A stretch of DNA of 41,707 bases. Source: Candidatus Thioglobus perditus (GTDB lineage Bacteria; Pseudomonadota; Gammaproteobacteria; PS1; Pseudothioglobaceae). A model generated the notes under the pieces. It was not told the DNA's origin, ran no database searches, and saw nothing but the letters and a program-made list of their open reading frames with translations. Location: NCBI GenBank assembly GCA_002909145.1, contig PNQY01000150.1, positions 1 to 41,707 on the forward strand. The letters run 5' to 3'. The position numbers were made by a program, and so were the translations under genes. Shown here piece by piece: positions 8,684 through 17,187 of the stretch; positions within the stretch are counted from its first letter, which is position 1; every line of letters begins with the position of its first letter.

Positions 8684-8715
8684 GAAATAAGTAATAAAGT
8701 AAAGGAGAAAAAAAT

Positions 8716-9777
8716 ATGTTAATTTCATTAAGAGAGTTATTAGATCACGCAGCAGAGAATGGCTATGGTATGCCAGCGTTCAACGTAAACAATATGGAGC
8801 AAGTTCATGCAATCATGGAGGCTGCAGATAAAACTAATAGCCCAGTTATTATGCAAGGTTCTGCAGGTGCTAGAGGCTATGCAGGCGAGCCGTTCCTGCG
8901 CCACTTAATTTCAGCAGCGATTGAAATGTATCCACATATTCCAGTGGTAATGCATCAGGATCATGGGTCTGAGCCAGCAGTATGTTTACGTTCAATCCAA
9001 TCAGGTTTTTCATCAGTAATGATGGACGGATCTTTGGAAGCAGACTGTAAGACACCTTCTTCATTTGAATACAATGTAGACGTAACAAAGAATGTTGTTG
9101 CTATGGCACACGCAGGCGGTGTTTCAGTAGAGGGTGAGTTGGGCTGTCTAGGTTCACTAGAAACTGGTGAGATGGGTGAAGAAGATGGTCACGGTGCTGA
9201 AGGTAAATTAGACCTTGATATGCTTCTAACAGGCGTTGAAGAAGCGGCTGATTTTGTTAAAGCTACAAATGTTGATGCATTAGCTATTGCTATTGGTACT
9301 TCACACGGTGCCTATAAGTTTACTCAAGAGCCTACAGGTGAAATCCTACGTATTGATCGTATTAAAGAAATCAATGCACGCATCCCGAATACACACTTAG
9401 TAATGCACGGCTCTTCATCAGTTCCTCAAGATTGGTTAAAGATCATTAACGATTTTGGTGGTGATATGGGTCAAACTTATGGCGTTCCAGTAAGTGAAAT
9501 CCAAGAAGGCATTAAGAACGGTGTGCGTAAAGTAAACATCGATACTGATTTACGTATGGCTTCAACTGGTGCGGTACGTAGACATTTAACTGAAAATTCA
9601 TCAAACTTTGATCCACGTAAGTTCTTAAAAGAAGCAACTAACGCAATGAGTGATATTTGTGCTGATCGTTTTGAAGCATTTGGTTCAGCTGGTAATGCTG
9701 ACAAGATTAAGGTATCTTCATTAGATACTATGAGTCAAAGATATTCTTCAGGTGAGTTAGACGCCCAAGTAAAGTAA
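8716..9777 (+). CDS. fba: Class II fructose-1,6-bisphosphate aldolase, Calvin-cycle subtype
   Basis: This zinc-dependent aldolase condenses dihydroxyacetone phosphate with glyceraldehyde-3-phosphate (or erythrose-4-phosphate) in the Calvin cycle and cleaves fructose bisphosphate in glycolysis. The protein has 353 residues, matching the CbbA-like Calvin-cycle subtype of class II enzymes. Metal-site histidines lie in VVMHQDHGS near residue 80 and in [23 protein letters not shown] and [14 protein letters not shown] complete the family pattern. The ribosome-binding site AAAGTAAAGGAG (8696-8707) is identical over 12 bases to that of gap. It is the last gene of the carbon block and is followed by a clear terminator. 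Confidence 0.95.
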   Translation: MLISLRELLDHAAENGYGMPAFNVNNMEQVHAIMEAADKTNSPVIMQGSAGARGYAGEPFLRHLISAAIEMYPHIPVVMHQDHGSEPAVCLRSIQSGFSSVMMDGSLEADCKTPSSFEYNVDVTKNVVAMAHAGGVSVEGELGCLGSLETGEMGEEDGHGAEGKLDLDMLLTGVEEAADFVKATNVDALAIAIGTSHGAYKFTQEPTGEILRIDRIKEINARIPNTHLVMHGSSSVPQDWLKIINDFGGDMGQTYGVPVSEIQEGIKNGVRKVNIDTDLRMASTGAVRRHLTENSSNFDPRKFLKEATNAMSDICADRFEAFGSAGNADKIKVSSLDTMSQRYSSGELDAQVK

Positions 9778-9799
9778 GCGCCTAGAGAACATAAATCGA

Positions 9800-9827
9800 A
9801 AGGCTCGTTTAAAAACGGGCCTTTTTT
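9800..9827 (+). terminator. Rho-independent terminator of the tkt-fba block
   Basis: AAGGCTCGT (9800-9808) pairs with ACGGGCCTT (9815-9823) including one G-T pair, with a six-base loop, followed by a run of T. Confidence 0.85.
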
Positions 9828-9830
9828 ATT

Positions 9831-9836
9831 TATAAT
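9831..9836 (+). promoter_or_regulatory. Possible -10 box of mnmG
   Basis: A perfect TATAAT lies 10 bases before the mnmG ATG, directly behind the fba terminator. No good -35 is seen at the right distance. If used, transcription would start within about four bases of the start codon, and there is no Shine-Dalgarno sequence. Confidence 0.35.
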
Positions 9837-9846
9837 AAATTTTTAA

Positions 9847-11715
9847 ATGATTCAAAATAATTACTATCCAGTTATTGTTGTAGGTGGAGGCCATGCCGGG
9901 ACAGAGGCTGCATTGGCATCTGCACGTATGGGAGTCAAAACTCTTCTAATTACTCACAACATAGAAACCTTAGGTCAGATGAGTTGCAATCCTGCAATTG
10001 GTGGTATTGGCAAAGGTCATCTGGTTAAAGAGATAGATGCTATGGGCGGGGCAATGGCTAAGGCTATTGACCAAGCAGGCATCCAGTTTAGAACATTGAA
10101 TGCTTCAAAAGGCCCGGCTGTGCGCGCTACTCGTGCCCAAGCAGATCGTGTCTTATATAAAGCTGCCATTCGCTACGCTCTAGAAAACCAAGACAATTTG
10201 TCGTTATTCCAGCAAGCTGTTGATAATTTAATTATTGAAAATGATGTGGTTAAAGGTGTAGTAACCCAAATGGGCTTAAGCTTTAGTGCTGACAAGGTGA
10301 TTTTGACTTCTGGAACATTTTTAGGCGGGGTTATTCATATTGGCCAAGCTAATTATCAAGGCGGACGAGCAGGTGATGCTCCTTCTAATGCTTTATCTAG
10401 AAAATTACGAGAGTACGATCTTGGTGTAGGACGTTTAAAAACAGGCACCCCACCACGACTTGACGGTAGAACACTTGACTATTCTTTAATGCAAAAACAA
10501 CCTGGTGACAGCCCATTGCCTACTTTTTCTTTTATGGGGAGTGTAGACGATCACCCGCGTCAAATACCTTGTTATATTACCCATACTAATACACAAACGC
10601 ATGATTTTATCCGCGACGGTTTAAAAGATTCACCAATGTATACTGGCAATATTGAAGGTATTGGTCCTAGGTATTGCCCATCTATTGAGGATAAAGTAGT
10701 ACGCTTTAGTGAGCGTGATTCACATCAGATTTTTGTTGAGCCTGAGGGGTTGACTACGAATGAGGTTTATCCAAATGGCGTTTCTACTTCACTACCTTAT
10801 GAAGTACAGGTAGACTTTATTCATTCAATCAGGGGTTTTGAGAATGCACAAATAGTGCGCCCAGGTTATGCAATTGAATATGATTTCTTTGACCCTAGAG
10901 GACTAAAGCAAACTTTAGAGGTTAAAAAAATATCTGGACTTTATTTTGCCGGTCAAATCAACGGCACTACTGGATATGAAGAGGCGGCAGCCCAGGGAAT
11001 GCTTGCTGGCATCAATGCAGCTTGCTCTATTCAAGAAAAAGAACCTTGGCTACCAAAGCGTGATGAAAGTTATATTGGTGTTATGGTTGATGATCTAATC
11101 ACCAAAGGCACTAATGAGCCATATCGTATGTTTACATCACGTGCTGAGTATAGGCTTTTATTAAGGGAGGACAATGCGGATCAACGCTTAACTCCAAAGG
11201 CTATAGAGCTAGGTTTGATTGATAGTGATAGGGTGCATGCATTTGAAAATAAATACAGTACAATTGAGAAGGAAAAGCAAAGGTTAAAAAGTGTATGGAT
11301 ACAAGCTGATGATGTTCAAGCTGCAGAGGTTTTAGGGCAAAAACTCAATCACGAGTATTCACTACTAGATCTATTAAAAAGACCTAAAGTTAATTATGAA
11401 ATTCTGCGTAAGATTGAATCAGGCAAGCCTTTTTTAGAGGATGCAAGCCTTAGTGTTTTGGTTGAAAATCAAATAAAGTATGCAGGCTATATTAAGCGTC
11501 AGCTAGATGAGATAGAGAAATATAGGCAAAACGAAAATACAGCTCTGCCGGAGGACATGGAGTATGATTTAATTAAGGCATTATCAGCAGAGGTAAGGCA
11601 AAAATTACAATTACATAAACCAGAAACAATTGGGCAAGCATCTAGATTGCAAGGCATAACACCAGCATCTATATCAATTCTATTAGTATATTTAAAAACC
11701 TATAAATCTAAATGA
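9847..11715 (+). CDS. mnmG: tRNA uridine-5-carboxymethylaminomethyl modification enzyme MnmG (GidA)
   Basis: MnmG is an FAD-dependent enzyme that works with the GTPase MnmE to install the carboxymethylaminomethyl group at the wobble uridine of several tRNAs. The protein has 622 residues (E. coli 629). The FAD-binding motif [14 protein letters not shown] starts near residue 10, and family signatures follow: [36 protein letters not shown] and RYCPSIEDK. The C-terminal helical domain that contacts tRNA and MnmE is present. The gene overlaps rsmG by four bases (ATGA). No ribosome-binding site precedes the ATG. Confidence 0.97.
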   Translation: MIQNNYYPVIVVGGGHAGTEAALASARMGVKTLLITHNIETLGQMSCNPAIGGIGKGHLVKEIDAMGGAMAKAIDQAGIQFRTLNASKGPAVRATRAQADRVLYKAAIRYALENQDNLSLFQQAVDNLIIENDVVKGVVTQMGLSFSADKVILTSGTFLGGVIHIGQANYQGGRAGDAPSNALSRKLREYDLGVGRLKTGTPPRLDGRTLDYSLMQKQPGDSPLPTFSFMGSVDDHPRQIPCYITHTNTQTHDFIRDGLKDSPMYTGNIEGIGPRYCPSIEDKVVRFSERDSHQIFVEPEGLTTNEVYPNGVSTSLPYEVQVDFIHSIRGFENAQIVRPGYAIEYDFFDPRGLKQTLEVKKISGLYFAGQINGTTGYEEAAAQGMLAGINAACSIQEKEPWLPKRDESYIGVMVDDLITKGTNEPYRMFTSRAEYRLLLREDNADQRLTPKAIELGLIDSDRVHAFENKYSTIEKEKQRLKSVWIQADDVQAAEVLGQKLNHEYSLLDLLKRPKVNYEILRKIESGKPFLEDASLSVLVENQIKYAGYIKRQLDEIEKYRQNENTALPEDMEYDLIKALSAEVRQKLQLHKPETIGQASRLQGITPASISILLVYLKTYKSK

Positions 11716-12323
11716 ATCTAGAGCAGTTACTGATAGATGGTGCAAAAGATATGGATATTGAGCTTGATAACAAACAAGCTGCTAAACTAATTAATTATCT
11801 TGAGTTGATAATTAAATGGAACAAGACCTATAATCTTAGTGCTATTAGGAATATGGAGGAAGGTGTAAAGAAACACCTAATCGATAGCTTATCGGTAATT
11901 AAATATATTGGCGATAAGTCCTTATTGGATGTTGGCGCAGGCGCAGGTCTGCCAGGTATTGTGATTAGTATTATGAAGCCAAATTTGGCAGTTAGTGTAA
12001 TAGACACAGTTGGTAAAAAGTGTCGTTTCATGCAGTTTGCCAAGACTCAGCTTGATTTAAAAAACTTAACTGTAATAAATGACAGGGTTGAGAATTATCA
12101 TCCGGAGCAATGCTTTTCTCAGATAACCTCTAGAGCATTTGCAGAGGTAGGTAAAACATTAAAACTCACTCAGCATTTATTGTGTAATAATGGTCGTTAT
12201 CTACTAATGAAAGGTGACAAGTTTGCCAACGAGAGCGTTAAAGGTGTGGATGTTGTAGCGCATCAACTTAGCGTCCCTTATGTCTCAGACAATAGGTATT
12301 TGTTAGAAATACAGTCAAATTAA
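11712..12323 (+). CDS. rsmG: 16S rRNA (guanine-N7)-methyltransferase RsmG (GidB)
   Basis: RsmG methylates N7 of G527 (E. coli numbering) of 16S rRNA using S-adenosylmethionine. The protein has 203 residues (E. coli 207). The SAM-binding motif is [17 protein letters not shown] near residue 70, and the N-terminal [11 protein letters not shown] and the later SRAFAEVGK are typical. It starts inside the mnmG stop codon, the common gidA-gidB arrangement, so translation is probably coupled. The next gene begins two bases after its stop. Confidence 0.95.
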   Translation: MNLEQLLIDGAKDMDIELDNKQAAKLINYLELIIKWNKTYNLSAIRNMEEGVKKHLIDSLSVIKYIGDKSLLDVGAGAGLPGIVISIMKPNLAVSVIDTVGKKCRFMQFAKTQLDLKNLTVINDRVENYHPEQCFSQITSRAFAEVGKTLKLTQHLLCNNGRYLLMKGDKFANESVKGVDVVAHQLSVPYVSDNRYLLEIQSN

Positions 12324-12325
12324 AT

Positions 12326-13105
12326 ATGAAAAAGATACTTTATTACTTACTGGCTTTAATTGTTGTTGCTATTATGCTTGTAGTGTTGTTTTTTGATACG
12401 CTAGCCAAAAGTAGTATCGAATCATATATACAGGGAGAACTTAAAACCCCAGTGCATATTGCCGAATTTAGAAGTGACTGGGTCAGAGGCAGGGTTAATT
12501 TAGATTTTGTTGAGGTAAAAAATCCAGATTCATTTAAAAATGAAAATGCATTTGTCTTAAACCACCTGAGCGCACTTGTTTCTGATCAAAGTGCTGATGA
12601 TTTATTAATACTTGAATATTTAGAGTTTGATGGGCTTTTATTTACATTAGAGCAGAACAACAAGCAAGTTAATTTAGTTAGTTTGTTGAATAGGTTGGAT
12701 GACAGCGTCAAAAGTAACAACGCTTATCGGTCCGATGGCAAAATATCAAAGAGTACATATGCTAGCCCTCAGCAACAAAAAACCAGGGTTATCATAAAGA
12801 ATCTTAGTTTCATTAATACTCAATTACATATCGACACCGAATGGTTTAATGAAACCGTTATTGTTCCAGACGTGACGATTTATGATTTCGGAGCTAACAA
12901 CGGCATTCCAGTCGATCAAGTTGGAGTTGAGTTGTTAAAGATAGCTCTAGGCAGAATACAAAAAGAGGTGGAAAATAAAGGCTTTAGACTTAATGAAAAA
13001 GAGATAAAGCAAGGTATTAAGAGAAAGCTTGATAATAAGCTTGAAGATTTAAAAGGCAAGTTGAATAATAAAGCCAAAGACTGGTTTAAAAAGTTAGGGT
13101 TATGA
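12326..13105 (+). CDS. AsmA-like membrane-anchored periplasmic protein
   Basis: The 259-residue protein has a short basic N-terminus and one strong hydrophobic segment (about residues 4-24), so it is probably anchored in the inner membrane with the remainder in the periplasm. The following region, with IESYIQGELKTPVHIAEF then a Gly-containing turn and VEVKNPDSF, resembles the N-terminal repeat of AsmA/DUF748-type proteins. These are thought to help lipid transport or outer-membrane homeostasis. The C-terminal 50 residues are Lys-rich and probably helical. It is much shorter than AsmA itself. It is packed between rsmG (two-base gap) and tatD (four-base overlap). The exact function is unknown; the AsmA relation is by pattern only. 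Confidence 0.7.
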   Translation: MKKILYYLLALIVVAIMLVVLFFDTLAKSSIESYIQGELKTPVHIAEFRSDWVRGRVNLDFVEVKNPDSFKNENAFVLNHLSALVSDQSADDLLILEYLEFDGLLFTLEQNNKQVNLVSLLNRLDDSVKSNNAYRSDGKISKSTYASPQQQKTRVIIKNLSFINTQLHIDTEWFNETVIVPDVTIYDFGANNGIPVDQVGVELLKIALGRIQKEVENKGFRLNEKEIKQGIKRKLDNKLEDLKGKLNNKAKDWFKKLGL

Positions 13106-13878
13106 ATATTGTAGATTCACATTGCCATATTGACAGAGTTGATCTTTCCAAGTTTGGTGGTAGTATTGAAAGTATGCTTGAGCATGCAAAAGAGCTTTCA
13201 GTTAAGCAGTTTTTATGTGTTTGTATTGATCTGGAGCATTTTGAAGATGTTTTTTCTCTAGCAAAAAAACATGAACAAATCTATGCGTCTGTTGGTGTGC
13301 ACCCAACTGAACAAAATGGAAAAGACCCTAGTGTTGATGAGCTAGTTGAGCTTGCTAAACATAAAAAAGTTATTGCTATTGGTGAAACAGGTTTGGATTA
13401 TTTTCATATTGAAAAAGAAGCTGCTGATTGGCAGCGTGAGCGTTTTCGTCGTCATATTGCCGCTTCAAACCAATCAGGCAAGCCTATGATTGTACATACT
13501 CGTGACGCCAAAACTGATACTATAAAAATTATGCAAGAAGAGCAGCCTCAAGCTGGAGTTATGCATTGTTTCGCTGAGGATTGGGATACTGCTAAAGCGG
13601 CTCTAGACTTGGGTTTTTATATTTCATTTTCTGGAATTATTACTTTTAAAAGTGCTGATAGATTGCGAGATGTGGCAAAAAAAGTCCCAAGCGATAGACT
13701 GTTGGTAGAAACCGATTCACCATATTTAACGCCCGTGCCTTATAGAGGTAAGCCTAATTCTCCAGCATATAGTTACTATGTGGCAGAAAAATTGGCAGAA
13801 ATACGTGGAGTTAGCGTTAGTGAAATGGCTAATATTACAACACAAAACTTTAATAATTTATTCTTGTCATCAAGATAA
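13102..13878 (+). CDS. tatD: TatD family metal-dependent DNase
   Basis: This is a TatD/YcfH-type hydrolase of the amidohydrolase fold; characterised members are 3'-5' exonucleases or related metal-dependent hydrolases. The protein has 258 residues. Metal ligands are visible in DSHCHID (residues 5-11), GETGLDYF, MIVHTRDA, MHCF and ETDSPYLTP. It overlaps the previous gene by four bases and the next by one, within a tightly packed run. Whether it is the tatD or the ycfH paralogue cannot be decided from sequence alone. Confidence 0.92.
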   Translation: MNIVDSHCHIDRVDLSKFGGSIESMLEHAKELSVKQFLCVCIDLEHFEDVFSLAKKHEQIYASVGVHPTEQNGKDPSVDELVELAKHKKVIAIGETGLDYFHIEKEAADWQRERFRRHIAASNQSGKPMIVHTRDAKTDTIKIMQEEQPQAGVMHCFAEDWDTAKAALDLGFYISFSGIITFKSADRLRDVAKKVPSDRLLVETDSPYLTPVPYRGKPNSPAYSYYVAEKLAEIRGVSVSEMANITTQNFNNLFLSSR

Positions 13879-14789
13879 TGGCAGTTTCCTTTCAAACAGT
13901 TGATGAGTTTTCTCAAGGACAGCGCCTAGATAATTACTTGGTTAAGATCCTTAAGGGCGTGCCTAAGTCTCATATATATCGTGTTATTCGCAAAGGCGAA
14001 GTTCGAGTTAACAAAGGGAGAAAGAAAGCAGACTACAAGTTAAAGGTTGATGATGTGGTGCGTATACCGCCAATTAAAGTGAGTGAAAAAAAACCATCAC
14101 ATGTTTCTGATAATTTGAAAAAGTTATTGAGCGATGCAATTCTGTATGAAGACAAAGGTTTATTGATTATCAACAAACCAAGCGGCGTTGCCGTTCATAG
14201 CGGCAGTGGTGTTGATACCGGTGTAATTGAAGCACTTAGAGAAATGTATAAAGATCCAGTTGAGTTAGTACATCGTCTGGATCGTGCAACATCAGGTGTT
14301 TTGTTGGTTGCCAAAAAACGCAGTGTATTAAAAAACCTGCACGAGCAGCTCAACAAGCATGAAATGGAAAAACGTTATACCGCCCTAGTTAAAGGTGTGT
14401 GGTCAAAAAAACGTCATACCATTGATGCCCCACTATATCAAAATTCACGATACACTGTGGTAGACGCCAAAGGTAAGCATGCGGTTAGTCATTTTCAGCC
14501 ACTTAAAAACTTCAATAGCGAAGATTTTAAAGCCTCTTTGGTGGAGGTAACGATTGAGACAGGGCGTACACATCAAATTAGAGTTCATGCAAAATACTCT
14601 GGTCACTCGCTTGCTGGAGATGATAAATATGGCGACAAGGAATTTGATAGATTGGTTAAATTTAAAGGTTTGAATAGGCTTTTCCTACACGCACATCAAT
14701 TGATTTTTACTAACCCAGTTACAGGCGACATCCAGAAAGTAAACGCCCCACTATCTGTTGAATTGCAAGAGTTTTTAGAAAAATTATGA
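13878..14789 (+). CDS. rluC: 23S rRNA pseudouridine synthase, RluC-like
   Basis: The enzyme isomerises specific uridines of 23S rRNA to pseudouridine. The 303-residue protein has an N-terminal S4 RNA-binding domain (about residues 15-75, with LDNYLVKILKGVPKSHIYR and GEVRVNKGRKKADYKL in sequence). A catalytic domain with the active-site Asp in VHRLDRATSGVLLVAKK follows, then GRTHQIRVH. This is the RluA/RluC/RluD family. RluC is favoured because of the S4 domain with RIPP and the overall length, but RluD-like specificity cannot be excluded. The start shares one base with the tatD stop, and the end overlaps ubiA by four bases. Confidence 0.9.
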   Translation: MAVSFQTVDEFSQGQRLDNYLVKILKGVPKSHIYRVIRKGEVRVNKGRKKADYKLKVDDVVRIPPIKVSEKKPSHVSDNLKKLLSDAILYEDKGLLIINKPSGVAVHSGSGVDTGVIEALREMYKDPVELVHRLDRATSGVLLVAKKRSVLKNLHEQLNKHEMEKRYTALVKGVWSKKRHTIDAPLYQNSRYTVVDAKGKHAVSHFQPLKNFNSEDFKASLVEVTIETGRTHQIRVHAKYSGHSLAGDDKYGDKEFDRLVKFKGLNRLFLHAHQLIFTNPVTGDIQKVNAPLSVELQEFLEKL

Positions 14790-15658
14790 ATTCATCACAG
14801 CCTAAAACATCATTATTTAGTGCGTATTTCCGCCTTATGCGTCTCGATAAGCCAATCGGTATTTATTTATTATTGTGGCCAACATTATGGGCGCTATTTT
14901 TGGCAGCTGATGGTGTTCCACGTATTGATTTATTTATTATTTTTACTTTAGGCGTGGTATTAATGCGCTCAGCAGGTTGTGTAATTAATGACTATGCAGA
15001 TAGGAAAATTGATAAATTGGTTGAGCGTACAAAATCAAGGCCAATTACCTCAGGAGAAGTATTGGCAACGGATGCACTCAAATTGTTTTTTGCTTTAATT
15101 GTTAGTGCTTTTATTTTGGTTTTGTTTACCAATACTCTTACAATTCAGTTGGCTTTAGTTGCTGTTTTTTTAGCAACACTTTACCCTTTTACTAAGCGTT
15201 GGACCAATTTACCGCAATTTGTACTTGGGTTGGCATTTGCTATGAGTGTGCCTATGGCATTTGCCGCAACAAATAATTTTGTACCAGTATCAGCTTGGTA
15301 TTTATTTGCCGCAACAGTTGTATGGACAATAATTTATGACACTATGTATGCTATGGCCGATAGAGAAGAGGACTTAAAAATTGGGGTAAAGTCTACAGCC
15401 ATACTTTTCGCAAAATATGATAAGTTGATTATTGGGAGTTTACAAATAGCACTATTATTGATATTTTTTAAAATTTCAAAAATTTTCAATTTGACTATTT
15501 TTTATGACATTTCAATGATTTTAAGTGCATTTTTAATGATTTACCATCAGTTTTTAATCAAAAATAGGAAAAAAACAGTATGTTTTCGAGCTTTTTTGCA
15601 TAATAATTACATTGGTATGGTGATTTTTATCGGGATCGCGCTATCTGTTACACTGTAA
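14786..15658 (+). CDS. ubiA: 4-hydroxybenzoate octaprenyltransferase
   Basis: UbiA is an integral inner-membrane prenyltransferase that attaches the polyprenyl tail to 4-hydroxybenzoate in ubiquinone synthesis. The 290 residues equal the E. coli length. Both aspartate-rich motifs are visible: NDYADRKIDKLVERTKSRP near residue 68 and MADREEDLKIGVKST near residue 190. They are set in about eight hydrophobic helices. It is the last gene of the mnmG-ubiA run. Ubiquinone would serve the respiratory chain implied by ccoG and the AprM-type sulfur oxidation elsewhere in the window. A long hairpin follows 15 bases after the stop. Confidence 0.95.
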   Translation: MNSSQPKTSLFSAYFRLMRLDKPIGIYLLLWPTLWALFLAADGVPRIDLFIIFTLGVVLMRSAGCVINDYADRKIDKLVERTKSRPITSGEVLATDALKLFFALIVSAFILVLFTNTLTIQLALVAVFLATLYPFTKRWTNLPQFVLGLAFAMSVPMAFAATNNFVPVSAWYLFAATVVWTIIYDTMYAMADREEDLKIGVKSTAILFAKYDKLIIGSLQIALLLIFFKISKIFNLTIFYDISMILSAFLMIYHQFLIKNRKKTVCFRAFLHNNYIGMVIFIGIALSVTL

Positions 15659-15673
15659 GGCCCACAGTAATAT

Positions 15674-15722
15674 AAAAAAGTTGTGTTTTTTCAATATTTA
15701 GTGATAAAAATACAACTTTTTT
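15674..15722 (+). terminator. Long AT-rich hairpin after ubiA (terminator-like)
   Basis: Bases 15674-15690 pair with 15706-15722 over 17 positions with a single G-T pair and a 15-base loop. The 3' arm ends in six T. The stem is longer than needed for a terminator, and on the opposite strand it has the same form, so it may also act as a protein-binding or RNA-stability element. It lies only 20 bases before the next promoter. Confidence 0.65.
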
Positions 15723-15742
15723 GGCATTTTTTCAAAAAATAC

Positions 15743-15771
15743 TTGACATTAGTCAATAAACACTCTAGATT
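15743..15771 (+). promoter_or_regulatory. Sigma-70 promoter overlapping a perfect Crp/Fnr-type dyad
   Basis: TTGACA (15743-15748) and TAGATT (15766-15771) with 17-base spacing form a strong promoter. The -35 box is also the left arm of TTGACATTAGTCAA (15743-15756), a perfect dyad TTGAC-N4-GTCAA that resembles sites of Fnr-like regulators. Its position over the core promoter suggests repression, or activation of a slightly downstream start. The leader from about 15778 to 15822 contains AAAGGGG ahead of the ATG. Confidence 0.65.
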
Positions 15772-15822
15772 ATTAATTACTTAGTGTAGTGCTAAGTTTC
15801 TTGTAACTAAAAAGGGGAAAAT

Positions 15823-16053
15823 ATGTTTGATACTGTTATTGGTACAATCAAAAAACTAACCGAAGCCGGCATAGCTTTAATTGCTTTAGCTATAGTGGTT
15901 CAAGTAATATTTGGCGCAGGCGCAACTGGCGTGCCATTTATTGGTGGTGATGTAATTGGTACAATTACTGGCATTGTTGCTAGTCTTGGATCGCACGGTT
16001 TAGTAGGCTTAGCAGCAGTTGCTGTTATTTACGCCTTGTTTACACGTAACTAG
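15823..16053 (+). CDS. Small two-helix membrane protein of unknown function
   Basis: The 76-residue protein has an amphipathic start (MFDTVIGTIKKLTEAG), a first hydrophobic helix (about residues 15-33), a Gly-rich central segment with GAGATGVPFIGGDVIG, and a second hydrophobic helix (about residues 46-72) ending in FTRN. There is no cleavable signal sequence. I do not recognise the family. The gene has its own strong promoter, an AAGGGG ribosome-binding site and a strong terminator, so it is a single-gene unit that is probably abundantly expressed. The Gly-rich twin-helix form could suit an oligomeric ring or a small subunit of a membrane complex, but that is speculation. Confidence 0.8.
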   Translation: MFDTVIGTIKKLTEAGIALIALAIVVQVIFGAGATGVPFIGGDVIGTITGIVASLGSHGLVGLAAVAVIYALFTRN

Positions 16054-16069
16054 TAAATACATAAAAACA

Positions 16070-16097
16070 AAAAAACCCGCTTAACGGCGGGTTTTTT
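16070..16097 (+). terminator. Bidirectional terminator between the small membrane protein gene and dapD
   Basis: AAAAAACCCGC (16070-16080) pairs perfectly with GCGGGTTTTTT (16087-16097) around a six-base loop. With an A-tract on one side and a T-tract on the other, it can end transcription from both converging genes. Confidence 0.9.
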
Positions 16098-16112
16098 GAT
16101 TTTTGTAGTAGA

Positions 16113-16928
16113 TTAAATGCCTCTAAGAAGCTCGTTAATCCCCACTTTAGACCTAGTTTTTGCATCTACTTGCTTAACAATTACTGCACAGTATAGTGAG
16201 TAAGCTCCATCTTTAGATGGTAGGTTGCCTGATACCACAACAGAGCCTGCTGGAATACGACCATAAGAGAATTCACCAGTTTCACGATTGAAAATCTTAG
16301 TTGATTGACCAATGTAAACACCCATTGAAATTACCGCGCCTTCCTCAACAATTACACCTTCTACTACTTCTGATCTTGCACCGATAAAACAATTGTCCTC
16401 AATAATAGTTGGAGCTGCCTGCAGAGGCTCTAGAACACCACCAATGCCAACACCACCTGAAAGGTGAACATTTTTTCCGATTTGTGCACATGAGCCAACT
16501 GTTGCCCATGTATCTACCATTGTTCCAGAATCAACATACGCTCCAATGTTTACATAGCTTGGCATAAGTACAGTATCTTTAGCTATAAAAGAGCCTCGAC
16601 GGGCGCTTGCCGGAGGCACTACGCGTACACCTGCTGTATTAAAATCCTCAGCTGACATATCTGCAAATTTTGACGGAACTTTGTCGTAATATTGAGTAAA
16701 ACCACCCTGCATAGGCGCATTGTTCTCTAGTCTAAAAGATAGTAAAACTGCTTTTTTAAGCCATTCGTTTACCACCCAGTCACCAACTCCTTTTTGTTCG
16801 GCAACACGCGCTTGTCCTGAGTCAAGCATTTGAATTGCCTCAGCTACTGCTTGCTTTACTTCATTGCTTGCTGATTCTGGGTTGATGTTAGCTCTATCTT
16901 CAAAAGCTTCTTCGATAATATCTTTCAT
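16113..16928 (-). CDS. dapD: 2,3,4,5-tetrahydropyridine-2,6-dicarboxylate N-succinyltransferase
   Basis: DapD succinylates tetrahydrodipicolinate in the pathway to meso-diaminopimelate and lysine, supplying cell-wall and protein synthesis. The 271 residues match the family (E. coli 274). The N-terminal helical domain is followed by a left-handed beta-helix built of hexapeptide repeats, seen in [19 protein letters not shown] and then [16 protein letters not shown], ending with SREVV-like and [12 protein letters not shown] phrases. The gene stands alone on the minus strand, converging on the small membrane protein gene and divergent from ccoG. On the minus strand, TATAAT (16960-16955) may be its -10 box. 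Confidence 0.95.
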   Translation of the reverse strand: MKDIIEEAFEDRANINPESASNEVKQAVAEAIQMLDSGQARVAEQKGVGDWVVNEWLKKAVLLSFRLENNAPMQGGFTQYYDKVPSKFADMSAEDFNTAGVRVVPPASARRGSFIAKDTVLMPSYVNIGAYVDSGTMVDTWATVGSCAQIGKNVHLSGGVGIGGVLEPLQAAPTIIEDNCFIGARSEVVEGVIVEEGAVISMGVYIGQSTKIFNRETGEFSYGRIPAGSVVVSGNLPSKDGAYSLYCAVIVKQVDAKTRSKVGINELLRGI

Positions 16929-17110
16929 GTTTAATTGTGTTGAAAAAAGTAGACATTATATCAGAGTGGAGTTTTGCTTGTACTTGGCAAGATTCATTCG
17001 GCGTGAAAAACTATATGAATTTGTTTGTTAGTCGTTTTTTATAGATTGTATGTACTAATAAATTTCATTTTATCAATACTTTGTATAACACTATGAATAT
17101 AATGCTCATC

Positions 17111-17151
17111 TTGACTTATATTAAGAAAAAAATCACGATTAATGATATGAT
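17111..17151 (+). promoter_or_regulatory. Fnr-like box and -10 box of ccoG
   Basis: TTGACTTATATTAA (17111-17124) matches TTGAT-N4-ATCAA at eight of ten defined positions. TATGAT (17146-17151) would give a transcription start near 17158, placing the dyad centre about 41 bases upstream, the typical class II activating position. The lack of a separate -35 box fits activator dependence. Confidence 0.5.
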
Positions 17152-17187
17152 ATGCGCGTTTGGCAATAATGGTTATAAGAGATAGTT

